From: an uncultured Collinsella sp.
Lineage (GTDB): Bacteria; Actinomycetota; Coriobacteriia; Coriobacteriales; Coriobacteriaceae
Assembly (NCBI GenBank): GCA_900762355.1
Contig: CAAFGE010000024.1
Location: 1 to 64,000, forward strand
DNA: 64,000 nt
Direction of reading: 5' to 3'
Shown: positions 42,034-51,860 of the stretch, one piece after another
Layout of the letters: each line of letters starts with the position of its first letter
Position numbering within the stretch: position 1 is the first letter of the stretch
Notes under the pieces: generated by a model
The model's input: only the letters and a program-made list of their open reading frames with translations
Told to the model about the DNA's origin: nothing
The model's database searches: none
Translations under genes and position numbers: made by a program

Positions 42034-43251
42034 GTGGCTATCCACATTGTCGAAGAGGCGAATCGTTGCCTAGGTTGTAAAAGGGCGTTCTGTCAGATTA
42101 AGGGCTGCCCAGTTCAGACGTCTATTCCGCAGGTCATTGACCTGTTCAAACAGCGTCGTCTAGAAGAGGCGGGCGAGCTACTGTTCCAGAACAATCCCAT
42201 GAGCGCGGTCTGCTCCATGGTGTGCAATCATTCGGGCCAGTGCGAGGGCGCTTGCATCCAGGGCCGCAAGGGCGCGCCGGTGCATTTCTCGAGCATCGAG
42301 AACTATATCTCCACGGCATATTTGGATCGTAAGGAGTGGAAGCCCGCACCGTCGTGCGGTAAACAGATTGCCGTGGTCGGTTCCGGTCCCGCTGGTATTA
42401 CCGTGGCTATCAAGATGGCCCAGCTGGGCTGTGCCGTCACGGTATTTGAGCAGCGCCCCGAGATTGGTGGTGTGCTGGAGTACGGTATCCCCGAGTTCCG
42501 CCTGCCCCGTGCGCTCGTGCAAAAGTATCGTCACGTGATGTGCTCGCTCGGCGTGCGCGTTCGTCCGTCGACCACCATCGGCGGTGCGCTCCACATCGAC
42601 GACCTGCTGCGCGACGGCTACGATGCGGTCTTTGTTGGCACCGGTACCTGGCGAGCTCGCAAACTGGGTATTCCCGGCGAGTCGCGCGGCAACGTGCTGT
42701 TTGGTATCGATTACCTGGTCGATCCTTCGAGCGTGGCGATCGGGCAGAACGTGGCGGTCATCGGTGCCGGCAATGTGGCCATGGATGTTGCCCGCACGGC
42801 GCTGCGCTCGGGCGCTCGCAAGGTCACCGTGTATGCCCGATCGCTCCATATCTCGGCCATCGATGATGAGGTGGAGCTGACCGAGCTTGACGGTGCCGAG
42901 ATTGTGTGCGGCAAGGCGATCTGCGCCATCGACGATAACGGTCCGGTGTTCGAGACGGCTATCTTTGACGAGGACAACAACGTGGTGGGTTACGAGGAAG
43001 AGCTCGACCATGCGTCTGCCGACACGGTTGTGATTGCGGCTTCGCAGGTGCCCAAGGACAAGCTTGTGCTTACGACGGGTGGCTTGGAGACCGACCATCG
43101 CGGCCTTCTTTCGGTCGATGAGAACGGCATGACCACCGTGCCCGGTGTCTTTGCCGCCGGCGACGTGGTCAACGGCCCGCTCACCGTGGTTCATGCCGTG
43201 GCAGGCGCCAAGCTCGCCGTCGAAGGCATGATTAACTACCTGGGCCTCTAA
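42034..43251 (+). CDS. GltD-like FAD/NAD(P) oxidoreductase with N-terminal [4Fe-4S] domain
   Basis: 405-residue homologue of the glutamate synthase small subunit and of the NfnB/SudA family. The N-terminal Fe-S region shows CLGCKRAFCQIKGCP (about residues 11-25) and CSMVCNHSGQCEGAC (about 60-74). Then come an FAD-binding VVGSGPAGITVA (about 114-125), the GGVLEYGIPEFRLP block (about 147-160), a second dinucleotide site VIGAGNVAMDVARTA (about 243-257) and the C-terminal GVFAAGDVVNGPLTVVHAVAGAK. GTG 42034 follows AAGGGG. No glutamate synthase large subunit lies nearby, so it may serve another partner or act as a transhydrogenase-like subunit. Confidence 0.85.
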   Translation: MAIHIVEEANRCLGCKRAFCQIKGCPVQTSIPQVIDLFKQRRLEEAGELLFQNNPMSAVCSMVCNHSGQCEGACIQGRKGAPVHFSSIENYISTAYLDRKEWKPAPSCGKQIAVVGSGPAGITVAIKMAQLGCAVTVFEQRPEIGGVLEYGIPEFRLPRALVQKYRHVMCSLGVRVRPSTTIGGALHIDDLLRDGYDAVFVGTGTWRARKLGIPGESRGNVLFGIDYLVDPSSVAIGQNVAVIGAGNVAMDVARTALRSGARKVTVYARSLHISAIDDEVELTELDGAEIVCGKAICAIDDNGPVFETAIFDEDNNVVGYEEELDHASADTVVIAASQVPKDKLVLTTGGLETDHRGLLSVDENGMTTVPGVFAAGDVVNGPLTVVHAVAGAKLAVEGMINYLGL

Positions 43252-43261
43252 CCCATCCCAT

Positions 43262-43337
43262 CCATCAGTTGCGGTGGAATACGGACTGTTTTGGCTGTCA
43301 AAGGCCTTATCTACTCCGTATTCCACCGCAACTTTTT
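43262..43337. repeat. 76-bp hairpin repeat, copy 1 (left border of the kdp locus)
   Basis: 17-bp perfect arms (GTTGCGGTGGAATACGG, from 43269, with its complement ending at 43332) enclose a 30-base loop, followed by five T. Copy 2 at 51671-51746 is identical except for one base in the right arm, including the loop. It lies between convergent genes and can act as a terminator for both. Confidence 0.88.
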
Positions 43338-43347
43338 GTGGGGTTGG

Positions 43348-44052
43348 CTAGAGACGCTGCATGCGGTACCCGACACCCATGTGCGTCTGAATCATCTTGG
43401 GATGAGAGGGGTCTGCCTCGATCTTCTTGCGCAGGGTGCGCATGAACACGCGCAGGCTCGCCAGATCGCTGTCCCAGCTCGTGCCCCATATCTCGCGGGT
43501 GATGAAGGTGTGGGTGAGCACCTTGTCGACGTTTTTCGCCAGAAGGACGAGCAATTTGTACTCGGTTGGGGTGAGCGAGAGCTCGCGTCCGTCTTTCGTC
43601 GCGTATCCCGCGGCGTAGTCGATATGCAGCGGACCGTTGTCGAACGTGCTCGCTTCTGTCGACTCGCTCGACGCCATCGAGGAGCGCCTCAAATTCGCGC
43701 GGACGCGCGCGAGCAACTCATCCACAGAAAAGGGCTTGGTGAGGTAGTCGTCTGCCCCTGCGTCAAGTGCTGCAATCTTGTCGGAATCTTCGGTGCGCGC
43801 CGAAATGACGATAATGGGGACTGCCGACCAGCTTCGGATCTTCGTGATGACCTCGATACCGTCAATGTCGGGAAGGCCGAGGTCGAGCATGATGAGGCTG
43901 GGGCCGTGCGACACCGCATCCATGATGGCGGCCTGGCCGTTGCAAACCTTGCTCACGACATAGCCGTGGAGGTCAAGCGCGGTCGAAACGAGGTTTTGAA
44001 CGGTCAGGTCATCTTCGACCAGGAGGATGCGTGGCTTAGCGGCATTATTCAT
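43348..44052 (-). CDS. kdpE: KdpE response regulator
   Basis: 234-residue OmpR-type regulator controlling kdpFABC. The receiver domain (about residues 8-118) has the acidic pair VEDD, the phosphoacceptor Asp in IMLDLGLPD (about 52-60), a Ser/Thr in VISART and Lys in YLTKPF (about 102-107). The winged-helix domain (about 140-232) ends with IQTHMGVGYRM, the usual OmpR-class finish. The ATG at 44052 overlaps the kdpD stop by eight bases, giving coupled translation. Confidence 0.95.
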   Translation of the reverse strand: MNNAAKPRILLVEDDLTVQNLVSTALDLHGYVVSKVCNGQAAIMDAVSHGPSLIMLDLGLPDIDGIEVITKIRSWSAVPIIVISARTEDSDKIAALDAGADDYLTKPFSVDELLARVRANLRRSSMASSESTEASTFDNGPLHIDYAAGYATKDGRELSLTPTEYKLLVLLAKNVDKVLTHTFITREIWGTSWDSDLASLRVFMRTLRKKIEADPSHPKMIQTHMGVGYRMQRL

Positions 44053-46780
44053 GAATCTCGATCTCCTCAGCGGGCAGGGTAAAACGGAAGACGGCCCCAT
44101 GGGGGTGGTTGTCGCGAACTTCGATGACGCCGCCATGCGCCTCCACGATGGAGCGGCAGAGCGACAGCCCAAGGCCGATGCTTCGACGCGAATCCACGGG
44201 CCGCGTATTGCCTGAGGTAAAGAAGCGCTCAAAGATATGAGGCTTGTCGCAGTCTGCCACACCCGGCCCATCGTCTGCGACGTCCACCACGACGAACGCG
44301 CCCTCGCGACGTGCGCTGACGGTGACAGTCGAGTCCTCGGGCGTGTATTTGAAGGCGTTCATGATGAGATTCGTAAGCACCTGCATGATGAGATGGACGT
44401 CGACGCGTACCAGCAGGATGTCGTCAGTGTGCTCGATGGTGACGGCATGTCCATGCGATGCTTGGGCGACATGGCTGAGGGCGGCCTCGATGACCTCGTC
44501 GATGAGCTCGGATGTGAGGTTGAGGCGAATGGTGCCGTCCTCGACGCGTGTGATGGCGAGGAGGTTCTCCACGGTATCGATAAGCCAGAGGGAGTCATCG
44601 TAGATGGCATCGGCAAGATCGCAGCGTTGTTCGAGGCTGAGCCTCTCGTCGCTCTTCCGAAGGATTGCCGCAGATCCGGATATAGCCGTGAGGGGTGTCC
44701 TCAAATCGTGGCCGATGGAGCGCAAAAGGTTGGCGCGCAGCTGCTCGTTTTTCGCCAAGACCGCAGCCTCTTCGCGCTCTTGCGCCGCTCGGTCACTTTC
44801 GAGCGCCAAGGCGCATTCACCTACGATAGATAGGACGATCGAATGCTCGAAGGCTTCGGTCTCGCGCCCCTCCAGGGCGATGCCGATGACACCGAATACC
44901 TTGTCGCCGGTGCGAACCGCGAGGTAGAGACAGCGCGCCTCAGGCAGGGTCCGCGTGCTTGCGCCCGCGCGCTTGTTGTTGGTGAAGGTCCAGGTTGCAA
45001 CGGCGCGCTCGTAGTCGGTGAGCAGCGACGCGGATCGGTTTTCGGTGCCAGCGGACTCATAGAGCGCCTTGCCGAGCGTGCCGTGTTCGGCGGGGTAGAA
45101 GACCACGTCGAGTTTTAGCAGTTTGACGAGTTGGTTCATGGCGACGCGGGCGCACTCCTCCGCGCTATGGGCTTGCTGCAAGAGCTGGTTCGTTTCGAGG
45201 AGTACACGCGTTTTGAATGCGTTCTCGGCGGAGGTACGGGCGTTGTCGGCGATGCGCGCAGTTAACTCGCCGGCGACCATAGCGGTAGCGAACATGATGC
45301 CGAACGTGACCAGATAGCTTCGGTCGTAGCTGGCGAGCGAAAACAGAGGCGTGACGAAGCAGAAGTTGTAAAGCACTACAGAGAGCACGCTCGATACGAT
45401 CGTGCAGATACGCCCCGTCGTGGTGACGGCGGTCAGCAGGGCCGTGAGGATATAGAGGGATATGATGCTGGAATCGGCAAATCCCAGATGGCGGAAAGCC
45501 GTGCCGATCGCCGTGGCGACAAGAGAGAGGGCCAGCGTGCGAAGCACGTTTCGGCTGCTGGGCGGCTGCAGGGCGAGCGCATGCCGGCGTCCTTTGGGCC
45601 GGGAGGGCGGAGTCGACTGGTCTGGAATGATGTAAATGTCGAGGTTCGGGGCGAATGCTATGAGCTGTTCTACGAGAGATTTGCGGCCAAAGAGGGCCTG
45701 ACGGACGCTGCTGTGCTCGCCCGTGCGTCCCATGACGATCTTCGAAATACCCGACAGGCGCGCGAACTCGGAGATCTGAAACGCGACGTCGTCGCCATAG
45801 ACGGTTTCCATATGTGCTCCGAGCTGCTCGGCTAGGGCGATATTGGCTGCAAGCTTGGCGCGCTCATCATCGCTCATGGCTTGCGTGCGCGGGCTCTCTA
45901 CGAACAGGGCGACGAGCTCGCTGCGAAACGCTTTCGCCATGCGTGCGGCGGCACGGACGATGCGGGGATTGGTCGGCGCCGGGGAGACGCAGACTAAGAT
46001 ACGCTCCCTGGTGTAGTAGTCACGGTTTCCCAGCACGCGTGCGGCGTCTGTGAGGTGGCCGGTGCGATCGGCGCAGCGGCGCAGCGCGATTTCTCGGAGT
46101 GCGGTGAGGTTCTCGACGGTAAAAAAATGCTGTTGCGCTCGGTCGGCTTGTGCGGGACGGTAGACGAGACCGGCGCGAAGGCGCTCAAGTAGGTCTTCGG
46201 GCTCTATGTCGACGAGCTCGACCTGGTCGGCATCATCGAAGATACGGTCGGGGATTCGTTCGCTCACGACAACGCCGGTGATGGATGCAACCATGTCGTT
46301 TAGGCTCTCGATATGCTGAACGTTCACGGTCGTATAGACGTCGATGCCCGCATGTAGAAGTTCCTCGACGTCTTGATAGCGTTTGTCGTGGCGAGACCCC
46401 GGCGCATTCGTATGGGCGAGCTCGTCGACAAGGATGAGCTGAGGGGCGCGTTCGATAGCCGCATCTAGATCGAACTCGCTGAGCGCAATGCCGTTGTGCT
46501 CGATGAGTTTACAGGGCACGTTCTCAAGCCCTTGTGCAAGATGGGCAGTTGCCGGACGTTCGTGCGGCTCGATGTATCCCGCGACGACGTCGACACCTCG
46601 CCGCTTGGCGGCGTGGGCGGCTTGAAGCATCGCATAGGTTTTGCCTGTGCCAGCAGCGTAGCCAAAGAAAATCTTGAGGTGTCCCCGGCTGGTTCGAGCG
46701 TCATCGGCGACCTCGTCTTTCTCAATTGCCTTGAGGATGAGGTCTGGATTGACGCGAGTGTCCGATGCGTCGCGCTGCAT
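44045..46780 (-). CDS. kdpD: KdpD sensor histidine kinase
   Basis: 911-residue potassium/turgor sensor. The N-terminal KdpD domain has Walker A GYAAGTGKTY (about residues 40-49) and VDELAHTNAPGSRH (about 129-142). A USP-like domain follows (about 235-370), then four membrane segments (about 385-490), a GAF domain (about 530-650), the dimerisation/phosphoacceptor helix SIGHDLRTPLTAISGSAAIL (about 674-693) and an ATPase domain with DDGPGV and SIGLGLSLCRSIVE. All modules of the full-length protein are present. ATG 46780 follows AGAAAGG; the longer upstream frame has no such site. It is divergent from kdpFABC. Confidence 0.95.
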   Translation of the reverse strand: MQRDASDTRVNPDLILKAIEKDEVADDARTSRGHLKIFFGYAAGTGKTYAMLQAAHAAKRRGVDVVAGYIEPHERPATAHLAQGLENVPCKLIEHNGIALSEFDLDAAIERAPQLILVDELAHTNAPGSRHDKRYQDVEELLHAGIDVYTTVNVQHIESLNDMVASITGVVVSERIPDRIFDDADQVELVDIEPEDLLERLRAGLVYRPAQADRAQQHFFTVENLTALREIALRRCADRTGHLTDAARVLGNRDYYTRERILVCVSPAPTNPRIVRAAARMAKAFRSELVALFVESPRTQAMSDDERAKLAANIALAEQLGAHMETVYGDDVAFQISEFARLSGISKIVMGRTGEHSSVRQALFGRKSLVEQLIAFAPNLDIYIIPDQSTPPSRPKGRRHALALQPPSSRNVLRTLALSLVATAIGTAFRHLGFADSSIISLYILTALLTAVTTTGRICTIVSSVLSVVLYNFCFVTPLFSLASYDRSYLVTFGIMFATAMVAGELTARIADNARTSAENAFKTRVLLETNQLLQQAHSAEECARVAMNQLVKLLKLDVVFYPAEHGTLGKALYESAGTENRSASLLTDYERAVATWTFTNNKRAGASTRTLPEARCLYLAVRTGDKVFGVIGIALEGRETEAFEHSIVLSIVGECALALESDRAAQEREEAAVLAKNEQLRANLLRSIGHDLRTPLTAISGSAAILRKSDERLSLEQRCDLADAIYDDSLWLIDTVENLLAITRVEDGTIRLNLTSELIDEVIEAALSHVAQASHGHAVTIEHTDDILLVRVDVHLIMQVLTNLIMNAFKYTPEDSTVTVSARREGAFVVVDVADDGPGVADCDKPHIFERFFTSGNTRPVDSRRSIGLGLSLCRSIVEAHGGVIEVRDNHPHGAVFRFTLPAEEIEIHE

Positions 46781-46891
46781 AGCGTAGCCTTTCTGAAGTG
46801 TTGCCCATGCGTGCATACGCGGTGAGGACGCCACTGTATGCTCGCGAGGTCGAGTATAGGCGCACTGCAGCTGCAATAGTGCTTTCTACCT

Positions 46892-46909
46892 GCATCTTTA
46901 CGGCATCTT
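46892..46909 (+). promoter_or_regulatory. candidate KdpE binding site
   Basis: Direct repeat GCATCTT at 46892-46898 and 46903-46909, start-to-start distance 11 bases, which is the spacing bound by OmpR-family dimers. It lies between divergent kdpD and kdpFABC, 116 bases before kdpF. The match is to the spacing rule, not to a known Coriobacteria consensus. Confidence 0.4.
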
Positions 46910-47024
46910 AAGGACGTGAGCCCCGGCCCTCACGCCTCTTTAATCCCTAGAAGCGTTTACTGTCCCCAGACGCTTGCGAGGGCAGGCGTCCGAGACATCG
47001 GACCGCGTGTGAAAGGGGCGGTAA

Positions 47025-47111
47025 ATGGACATCCTCATTCCCATCATCGGAGTCGTCTGCATTGGACTTCTTATCTATTACATCTACATTCTGATGAGGA
47101 GTGATTCGTAA
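47025..47111 (+). CDS. kdpF: KdpF small membrane subunit
   Basis: 28-residue peptide, a single hydrophobic segment starting MDILIPIIGVVCIGLLI and ending with a short polar tail. Start ATG 47025 follows GAAAGGGGCGG, and the stop lies three bases before the kdpA start. Size, composition and position are those of KdpF, which stabilises the KdpABC complex. It is easily missed because of its size. Confidence 0.88.
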   Translation: MDILIPIIGVVCIGLLIYYIYILMRSDS

Positions 47112-47114
47112 ACT

Positions 47115-48938
47115 ATGGACGCTGCGATTCAGTACATCTTGTACTTTGCCGTACTCGTCGTCCTGGCCGTTCCGATCGGTCGGTTCATGGCCCATATCAT
47201 GGATGGTGAGCATACGTTCCTGTCGCCTGTGATTGCTCCTGTGGAGCGTGGCGTCTATCGTCTGCTTCGCATCGACGCGGCAGAACAGATGGGGTGTAGG
47301 CGCTATCTGGCGAGCGTGCTGGTCTTTTCGGGGATCGGCCTCGTGACTCTTGTGGCACTCCAGGCGCTTCAGTCCTTCTTGCCAGGCAATCCCCAGCACC
47401 TGCCGGGTGTGTCATGGGACCTGTCGTTCAATACGGCTGCTTCCTTCATAACCAACACCAACTGGCAGTCCTACTCCGGTGAGACCACCCTGTCCTACCT
47501 TGTGCAGTTCATGGGTCTCACTGTGCAGAACTTCGTTTCCGCTGGCACCGGTATCGCGGTCATGTTCGCGCTGATCCGCGGCTTCCGTCAGGTCAAGGAG
47601 CAGGGTCTGGGTTCCTTCTGGGTCGACCTCACCCGCACCGTCCTGTATGTGCTCATCCCGCTGAACCTCGTGTTCGGCATCTGCCTGGCTGCCGGTGGCG
47701 TCATCTCCAACTTCCAGCCGGCTCAGAAGGCTGAGCTCGTAGAACCCGTCGCTGTTCAGCCTAATGCAGACGGCGGCTGGAGCGTCATCGACGGCGCCCA
47801 GATTGAGGGCGACACGGTCAAGGTCGACGGCAAGGTTGTCGAGGGCGCGCGCGTGGTCACCGAGCAGTTCCTGCCCCAGGGTCCCGCGGCTCCTCAGGTC
47901 GCCATCAAGCAGTCCGGCACCAACGGCGGCGGCTTCTTCGGCGTGAACTCCGCCCATCCGTATGAGAACCCCAGTGCCTTCACCAACATCATCGAGATGA
48001 CCAGCCTGCTGCTGATTCCGGCCGCCTGTTGCTTCGCCTTCGGTATCGGCGTCAAGAACACCAAGCAGGGCAAGGCCATCTTTGCCGCCATGTTCATCCT
48101 GCTGGTGATCTTCACCGGCATCATCGCCGTCAACGAGCATGCGGGCACCCCGCAGCTGGCCGATGGCGGAGCGGTCAATATCGAGATGACCGACGGCCAG
48201 GCCGGCGGCAACATGGAGGGCAAGGAGAGCCGTTTCGGTATCGCCTCCTCTTCTACCTGGTCCGCTTTCACGACGGCTGCTTCCAACGGCTCGGTTAACT
48301 CCATGCACGACTCCTACACCCCGCTGGGCGGTTTTGTCCAGATGCTCCAGATTGCTCTGGGCGAGGTCGTCTTCGGCGGCGTGGGCTGCGGCCTGTACGG
48401 CATGATCGGCTTCGCCATCCTCACAGTGTTCATCGCCGGCCTCATGGTCGGACGCACGCCTGAGTTCCTGGGCAAGAAGATCGAGCCGGGCGAGATGCGC
48501 TGGGCAGTTGTCCTGTGCTTGGCAACTCCGTTTGCCATTCTGGTGTGCTCGGCCATCGCCTGCATGGTGCCCGGTCTTGCCGACCAGCTCAACAATGGTG
48601 GCGCGCACGGCTTCTCCGAGGCGCTGTATGCCTTCACCTCATGCGGCGGCAACAACGGCTCGGCGTTTGCAGGCATGAACTGCAACATTCCCTGGATCAA
48701 CGTCATGCTCGGCCTCGAGATGCTGTTCGCCCGCTTCATGCCCATCATCGGTACGCTGGCTATCGCCGGCTCGCTGGCCAAGAAGGGCAAGGTCGCCGAG
48801 AGCGCCGGTACCCTGTCTACCACCAACGGCATGTTCGTATTCCTGCTCGTGTTCATCGTTCTGCTGATCGGTGCCCTGAGCTTCTTCCCGGCCCTGGCGC
48901 TTGGCCCCGTTGCCGAGTTCTTCCAGATGATTGCGTAA
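47115..48938 (+). CDS. kdpA: KdpA potassium-translocating subunit
   Basis: 607-residue membrane protein of the SKT channel superfamily that selects and passes K+ through the KdpFABC pump. Selectivity-filter-like segments include [10 protein letters not shown] (about residues 115-124), [19 protein letters not shown] (about 271-289) and [13 protein letters not shown] (about 512-524). Membrane segments are spread over the whole length. A periplasmic loop (about 210-265) is longer than in E. coli KdpA (557 aa). Start ATG 47115. Confidence 0.96.
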   Translation: MDAAIQYILYFAVLVVLAVPIGRFMAHIMDGEHTFLSPVIAPVERGVYRLLRIDAAEQMGCRRYLASVLVFSGIGLVTLVALQALQSFLPGNPQHLPGVSWDLSFNTAASFITNTNWQSYSGETTLSYLVQFMGLTVQNFVSAGTGIAVMFALIRGFRQVKEQGLGSFWVDLTRTVLYVLIPLNLVFGICLAAGGVISNFQPAQKAELVEPVAVQPNADGGWSVIDGAQIEGDTVKVDGKVVEGARVVTEQFLPQGPAAPQVAIKQSGTNGGGFFGVNSAHPYENPSAFTNIIEMTSLLLIPAACCFAFGIGVKNTKQGKAIFAAMFILLVIFTGIIAVNEHAGTPQLADGGAVNIEMTDGQAGGNMEGKESRFGIASSSTWSAFTTAASNGSVNSMHDSYTPLGGFVQMLQIALGEVVFGGVGCGLYGMIGFAILTVFIAGLMVGRTPEFLGKKIEPGEMRWAVVLCLATPFAILVCSAIACMVPGLADQLNNGGAHGFSEALYAFTSCGGNNGSAFAGMNCNIPWINVMLGLEMLFARFMPIIGTLAIAGSLAKKGKVAESAGTLSTTNGMFVFLLVFIVLLIGALSFFPALALGPVAEFFQMIA

Positions 48939-48954
48939 AGGAGGGCGCAGATTT

Positions 48955-51009
48955 ATGACTATGCAAAAAGACATGATGGGCCGCGCGGTCCGCGACTCGT
49001 TTGCCAAGCTGGATCCTCGCGTCCAGATTCAAAACCCGGTCATGTTCCTGGTGTGGCTTTCCGCCGTCATGACCTCCGTCCTGGCCGTCGCTTCCATTTT
49101 CGGTGTGCAGGACGCGGGTGTGCCCACCTACTATGTGGTCGCCATCGCGGTCATCCTGTGGCTTACCGACCTGTTCTCGAACTTCGCCGAGGCGCTTGCC
49201 GAGGGCCGCGGTAAGGCCCAGGCCGATTCCCTGCGTGCGGCCAAGAAGGATGTCGAGGCCCATCGCATCGAGTCCGTTGAGGACAAGGAGCACTTCACCG
49301 TCGTTCCCGGCACCGAGCTCACGCGCGGCGACCTGGTGATCGTACGCGCCGGCGAGCAGATTCCCGGCGACGGCGACGTCATCGAGGGCGCTGCTTCCGT
49401 TGACGAGTCCGCCATCACCGGCGAGTCCGCCCCCGTGGTCCGCGAGGCCGGCGGCGACCGCTCTGCCGTTACCGGCGGTACCACGGTGCTGTCCGACTGG
49501 ATCATCGTCAAGATCTCCAGTGAGCCCGGCCAGAGCTTCCTGGACAAAATGATCGCGATGGTCGAGGGTGCCGCGCGCAAGAAGACCCCTAACGAGATCG
49601 CTCTGGAGATCTTCCTGGTGGCCCTCTCCATCGTCTTTATCCTGGTCACGCTGGCCCTGTATTGTTACTCCTGCTTCTCGGTCGGTCTTAACGACATGGA
49701 CAACCCCACGGCCGTGACCACGCTCGTGGCGCTGCTCGTGTGCCTGGCTCCTACTACCATCGGCGCCCTTCTTTCCGCCATCGGCATCGCCGGCATGAGC
49801 CGTCTGAACGAGGCCAACGTGCTGGCCATGTCCGGCCGCGCCATCGAGGCCGCCGGCGACGTCGACATCCTCATGCTCGACAAGACCGGCACCATCACCC
49901 TGGGTAACCGCCAAGCCGCCGAGTTCATCCCGGTCGACGGCATCGATCCCGCGGAGCTGGCCGATGCCGCCCAGCTTTCCTCGCTGGCCGACGAGACCCC
50001 CGAAGGCCGTTCCATCGTCGTGCTCGCCAAGGAGCAGTTCGGTCTGCGCGGCCGCACACTCGAGGATAAGGGTATGGAGTTCATCCCCTTCACCGCGGCG
50101 ACCCGCATGTCCGGTGTGAACTACGAGGGCAATGAGATCCGCAAGGGCGCTGCCGATTCCGTGCGCACCTATGTGGAGGCAGCCGGCGGCGTGTTCTCCC
50201 AGGAGTGCGACGAGGCCGTCGAGCGCATCGCCAAGGCCGGCGGCACCCCGCTGGTCGTGACCAAGAACTGCCGCGTGCTGGGCGTTGTGTACCTCAAGGA
50301 CATCATCAAGTCCGGCGTTAAGGAGAAGTTCGCCGACCTGCGCAAGATGGGCATCAAGACCATCATGGTGACGGGCGACAACCCGCTCACCGCCGCGGCA
50401 ATCGCCGCCGAGGCCGGCGTTGACGACTTCCTGGCCGAGGCCACCCCTGAGGGCAAGCTCGAGAAGATCCGCGAGTTCCAGCGTGAGGGCCACCTGGTCG
50501 CCATGACCGGCGACGGCACCAACGACGCGCCGGCGCTGGCGCAGGCGGATGTCGCCGTGGCCATGAACACGGGCACCCAGGCTGCCAAGGAGGCCGGCAA
50601 TATGGTCGACCTCGACTCCAGCCCCACCAAGCTCATCGAGGTCGTGCGTATCGGCAAGCAGCTGCTCATGACCCGCGGTTCGCTCACGACCTTCTCGGTC
50701 GCCAACGACATGGCGAAGTACTTCGCTATCATCCCGGCCCTGTTCTCGCCGATCTACCCGGGCCTTGGCGCGCTCAACATCCTCGGTCTGGCAAGCCCGC
50801 TGTCCGCGGTTCTTTCGGCCATCATCTATAACGCGCTCGTTATCGTCGCGCTGATCCCGGCCGCGCTGAAGGGCGTTAAGTACCGCGAGGTGCCGTCCGG
50901 ACAGCTGCTGATCCACAACCTGCTCGTGTGGGGTCTGGGCGGCATCGTTGCCCCGTTCGTATTCATCAAGCTCATCGACATGCTGCTCGCGTTCTGCGGC
51001 ATTATGTAA
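48955..51009 (+). CDS. kdpB: KdpB P-type ATPase subunit
   Basis: 684-residue ATP-hydrolysing subunit. The phosphorylation motif is [12 protein letters not shown] (about residues 306-317). The actuator domain has ITGESAPV (about 155-162), the nucleotide domain KGAADSV (about 394-400), and the hinge [17 protein letters not shown] (about 517-533). Seven membrane segments are expected. ATG 48955 follows AAAGGAGGG, which overlaps the end of kdpA. Confidence 0.97.
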   Translation: MTMQKDMMGRAVRDSFAKLDPRVQIQNPVMFLVWLSAVMTSVLAVASIFGVQDAGVPTYYVVAIAVILWLTDLFSNFAEALAEGRGKAQADSLRAAKKDVEAHRIESVEDKEHFTVVPGTELTRGDLVIVRAGEQIPGDGDVIEGAASVDESAITGESAPVVREAGGDRSAVTGGTTVLSDWIIVKISSEPGQSFLDKMIAMVEGAARKKTPNEIALEIFLVALSIVFILVTLALYCYSCFSVGLNDMDNPTAVTTLVALLVCLAPTTIGALLSAIGIAGMSRLNEANVLAMSGRAIEAAGDVDILMLDKTGTITLGNRQAAEFIPVDGIDPAELADAAQLSSLADETPEGRSIVVLAKEQFGLRGRTLEDKGMEFIPFTAATRMSGVNYEGNEIRKGAADSVRTYVEAAGGVFSQECDEAVERIAKAGGTPLVVTKNCRVLGVVYLKDIIKSGVKEKFADLRKMGIKTIMVTGDNPLTAAAIAAEAGVDDFLAEATPEGKLEKIREFQREGHLVAMTGDGTNDAPALAQADVAVAMNTGTQAAKEAGNMVDLDSSPTKLIEVVRIGKQLLMTRGSLTTFSVANDMAKYFAIIPALFSPIYPGLGALNILGLASPLSAVLSAIIYNALVIVALIPAALKGVKYREVPSGQLLIHNLLVWGLGGIVAPFVFIKLIDMLLAFCGIM

Positions 51010-51021
51010 GTGGAGGTTTGT

Positions 51022-51612
51022 ATGTTCAAAGGTGTTGCATCGCGCGCACTGGGCGTGTTCGCGCTGTTTACCGTTGTCTGCGGCCTGGGCTATACGCTCG
51101 TCGTGACCGGCATCGCGCAGCTTGCGTTTCCGTACCAGGCGAACGGTTCGCTCATCAAGGTCGACGGCAAGGTTGTGGGCTCCGAGCTCATCGGCCAGAA
51201 CTTCGAGGATGAGGGCCATATGTGGGGCCGCATCCAGAACGTGTCAATTGTCGAAGGCGACGACGGCGAGCCCATGGCCTACGGCGCTCCGTCCAATTTG
51301 TCTCCGGCGAGTGAGGAGTACCGACAGCTTGTGGAGGCGCGCGTCGAGAAGATCCGCGCCGCTAACCCCGATGCCGATATGGACGCTGTGCCCGTCGACC
51401 TGGTGACGTGTTCGGGGTCCGGCCTCGACCCGGAGATCTCTCCGGATGCCGCCGAGTACCAGGTCCCGCGCCTTGCCAAGGCCACGGGCAAGAGCGAAGG
51501 TGAGGTGCGCGAGATCATCGCCCAGTGCACCAAAGGCCGATTCCTGGGCGTCTTCGGCGAGTCCACGGTCAACGTGCTCAAGGTGAACCTTATGCTGGAC
51601 GGCGCGCTGTAG
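51022..51612 (+). CDS. kdpC: KdpC subunit
   Basis: 196-residue single-span protein that stabilises KdpABC and promotes ATP binding. One membrane segment (about residues 9-29) is followed by the periplasmic part with GSELIGQNF (about 54-62), NLSPASEEY, and the conserved VDLVTCSGSGLDPEISPDAA (about 131-150). Start ATG 51022 behind GTGGAGG, 12 bases after the kdpB stop. It completes kdpFABC. Confidence 0.95.
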   Translation: MFKGVASRALGVFALFTVVCGLGYTLVVTGIAQLAFPYQANGSLIKVDGKVVGSELIGQNFEDEGHMWGRIQNVSIVEGDDGEPMAYGAPSNLSPASEEYRQLVEARVEKIRAANPDADMDAVPVDLVTCSGSGLDPEISPDAAEYQVPRLAKATGKSEGEVREIIAQCTKGRFLGVFGESTVNVLKVNLMLDGAL

Positions 51613-51670
51613 GTGAGGGAGTGGCGGATGAGGGCGTGACTGACTATCTGAGCCCTCAATTCCACCCCGC

Positions 51671-51746
51671 CCATCAGTTGCGGTGGAATACGGACTGTTT
51701 TGGCTGTCAAAGGCCTTATCTACTCCGTATTCCACCACAACTTTTT
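51671..51746. repeat. 76-bp hairpin repeat, copy 2 (right border of the kdp locus)
   Basis: Same sequence as 43262-43337 apart from one base in the right arm (CCACAAC for CCGCAAC), which breaks a base pair, and same orientation. Six T follow, so it can end the kdpFABC transcript. The two copies enclose kdpED-kdpFABC exactly. Confidence 0.88.
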
Positions 51747-51860
51747 TATGAGGGTCGGGATTGAAGGTGGGGAGTGCGAGCGAGTACGAATGCGGCGGAT
51801 ACTGATACGATAGGTACGTTAGCAACTGCCGCCGAGCGGCTCAAACGAAAGGAAGCCTGT

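Noticed and set aside
46316..46329. TGAACGTTCAC inside kdpD and TTAACGTTCAT inside the YczE-like gene (near 63055) as extra regulon operators
   Set aside because: Both lie deep in coding sequence and simply encode conserved residues (Asn-Val runs). There is no promoter context.
46781..47024. c-di-AMP riboswitch in front of kdpFABC
   Set aside because: I could not match the conserved ydaO-type segments in this 244-base leader.
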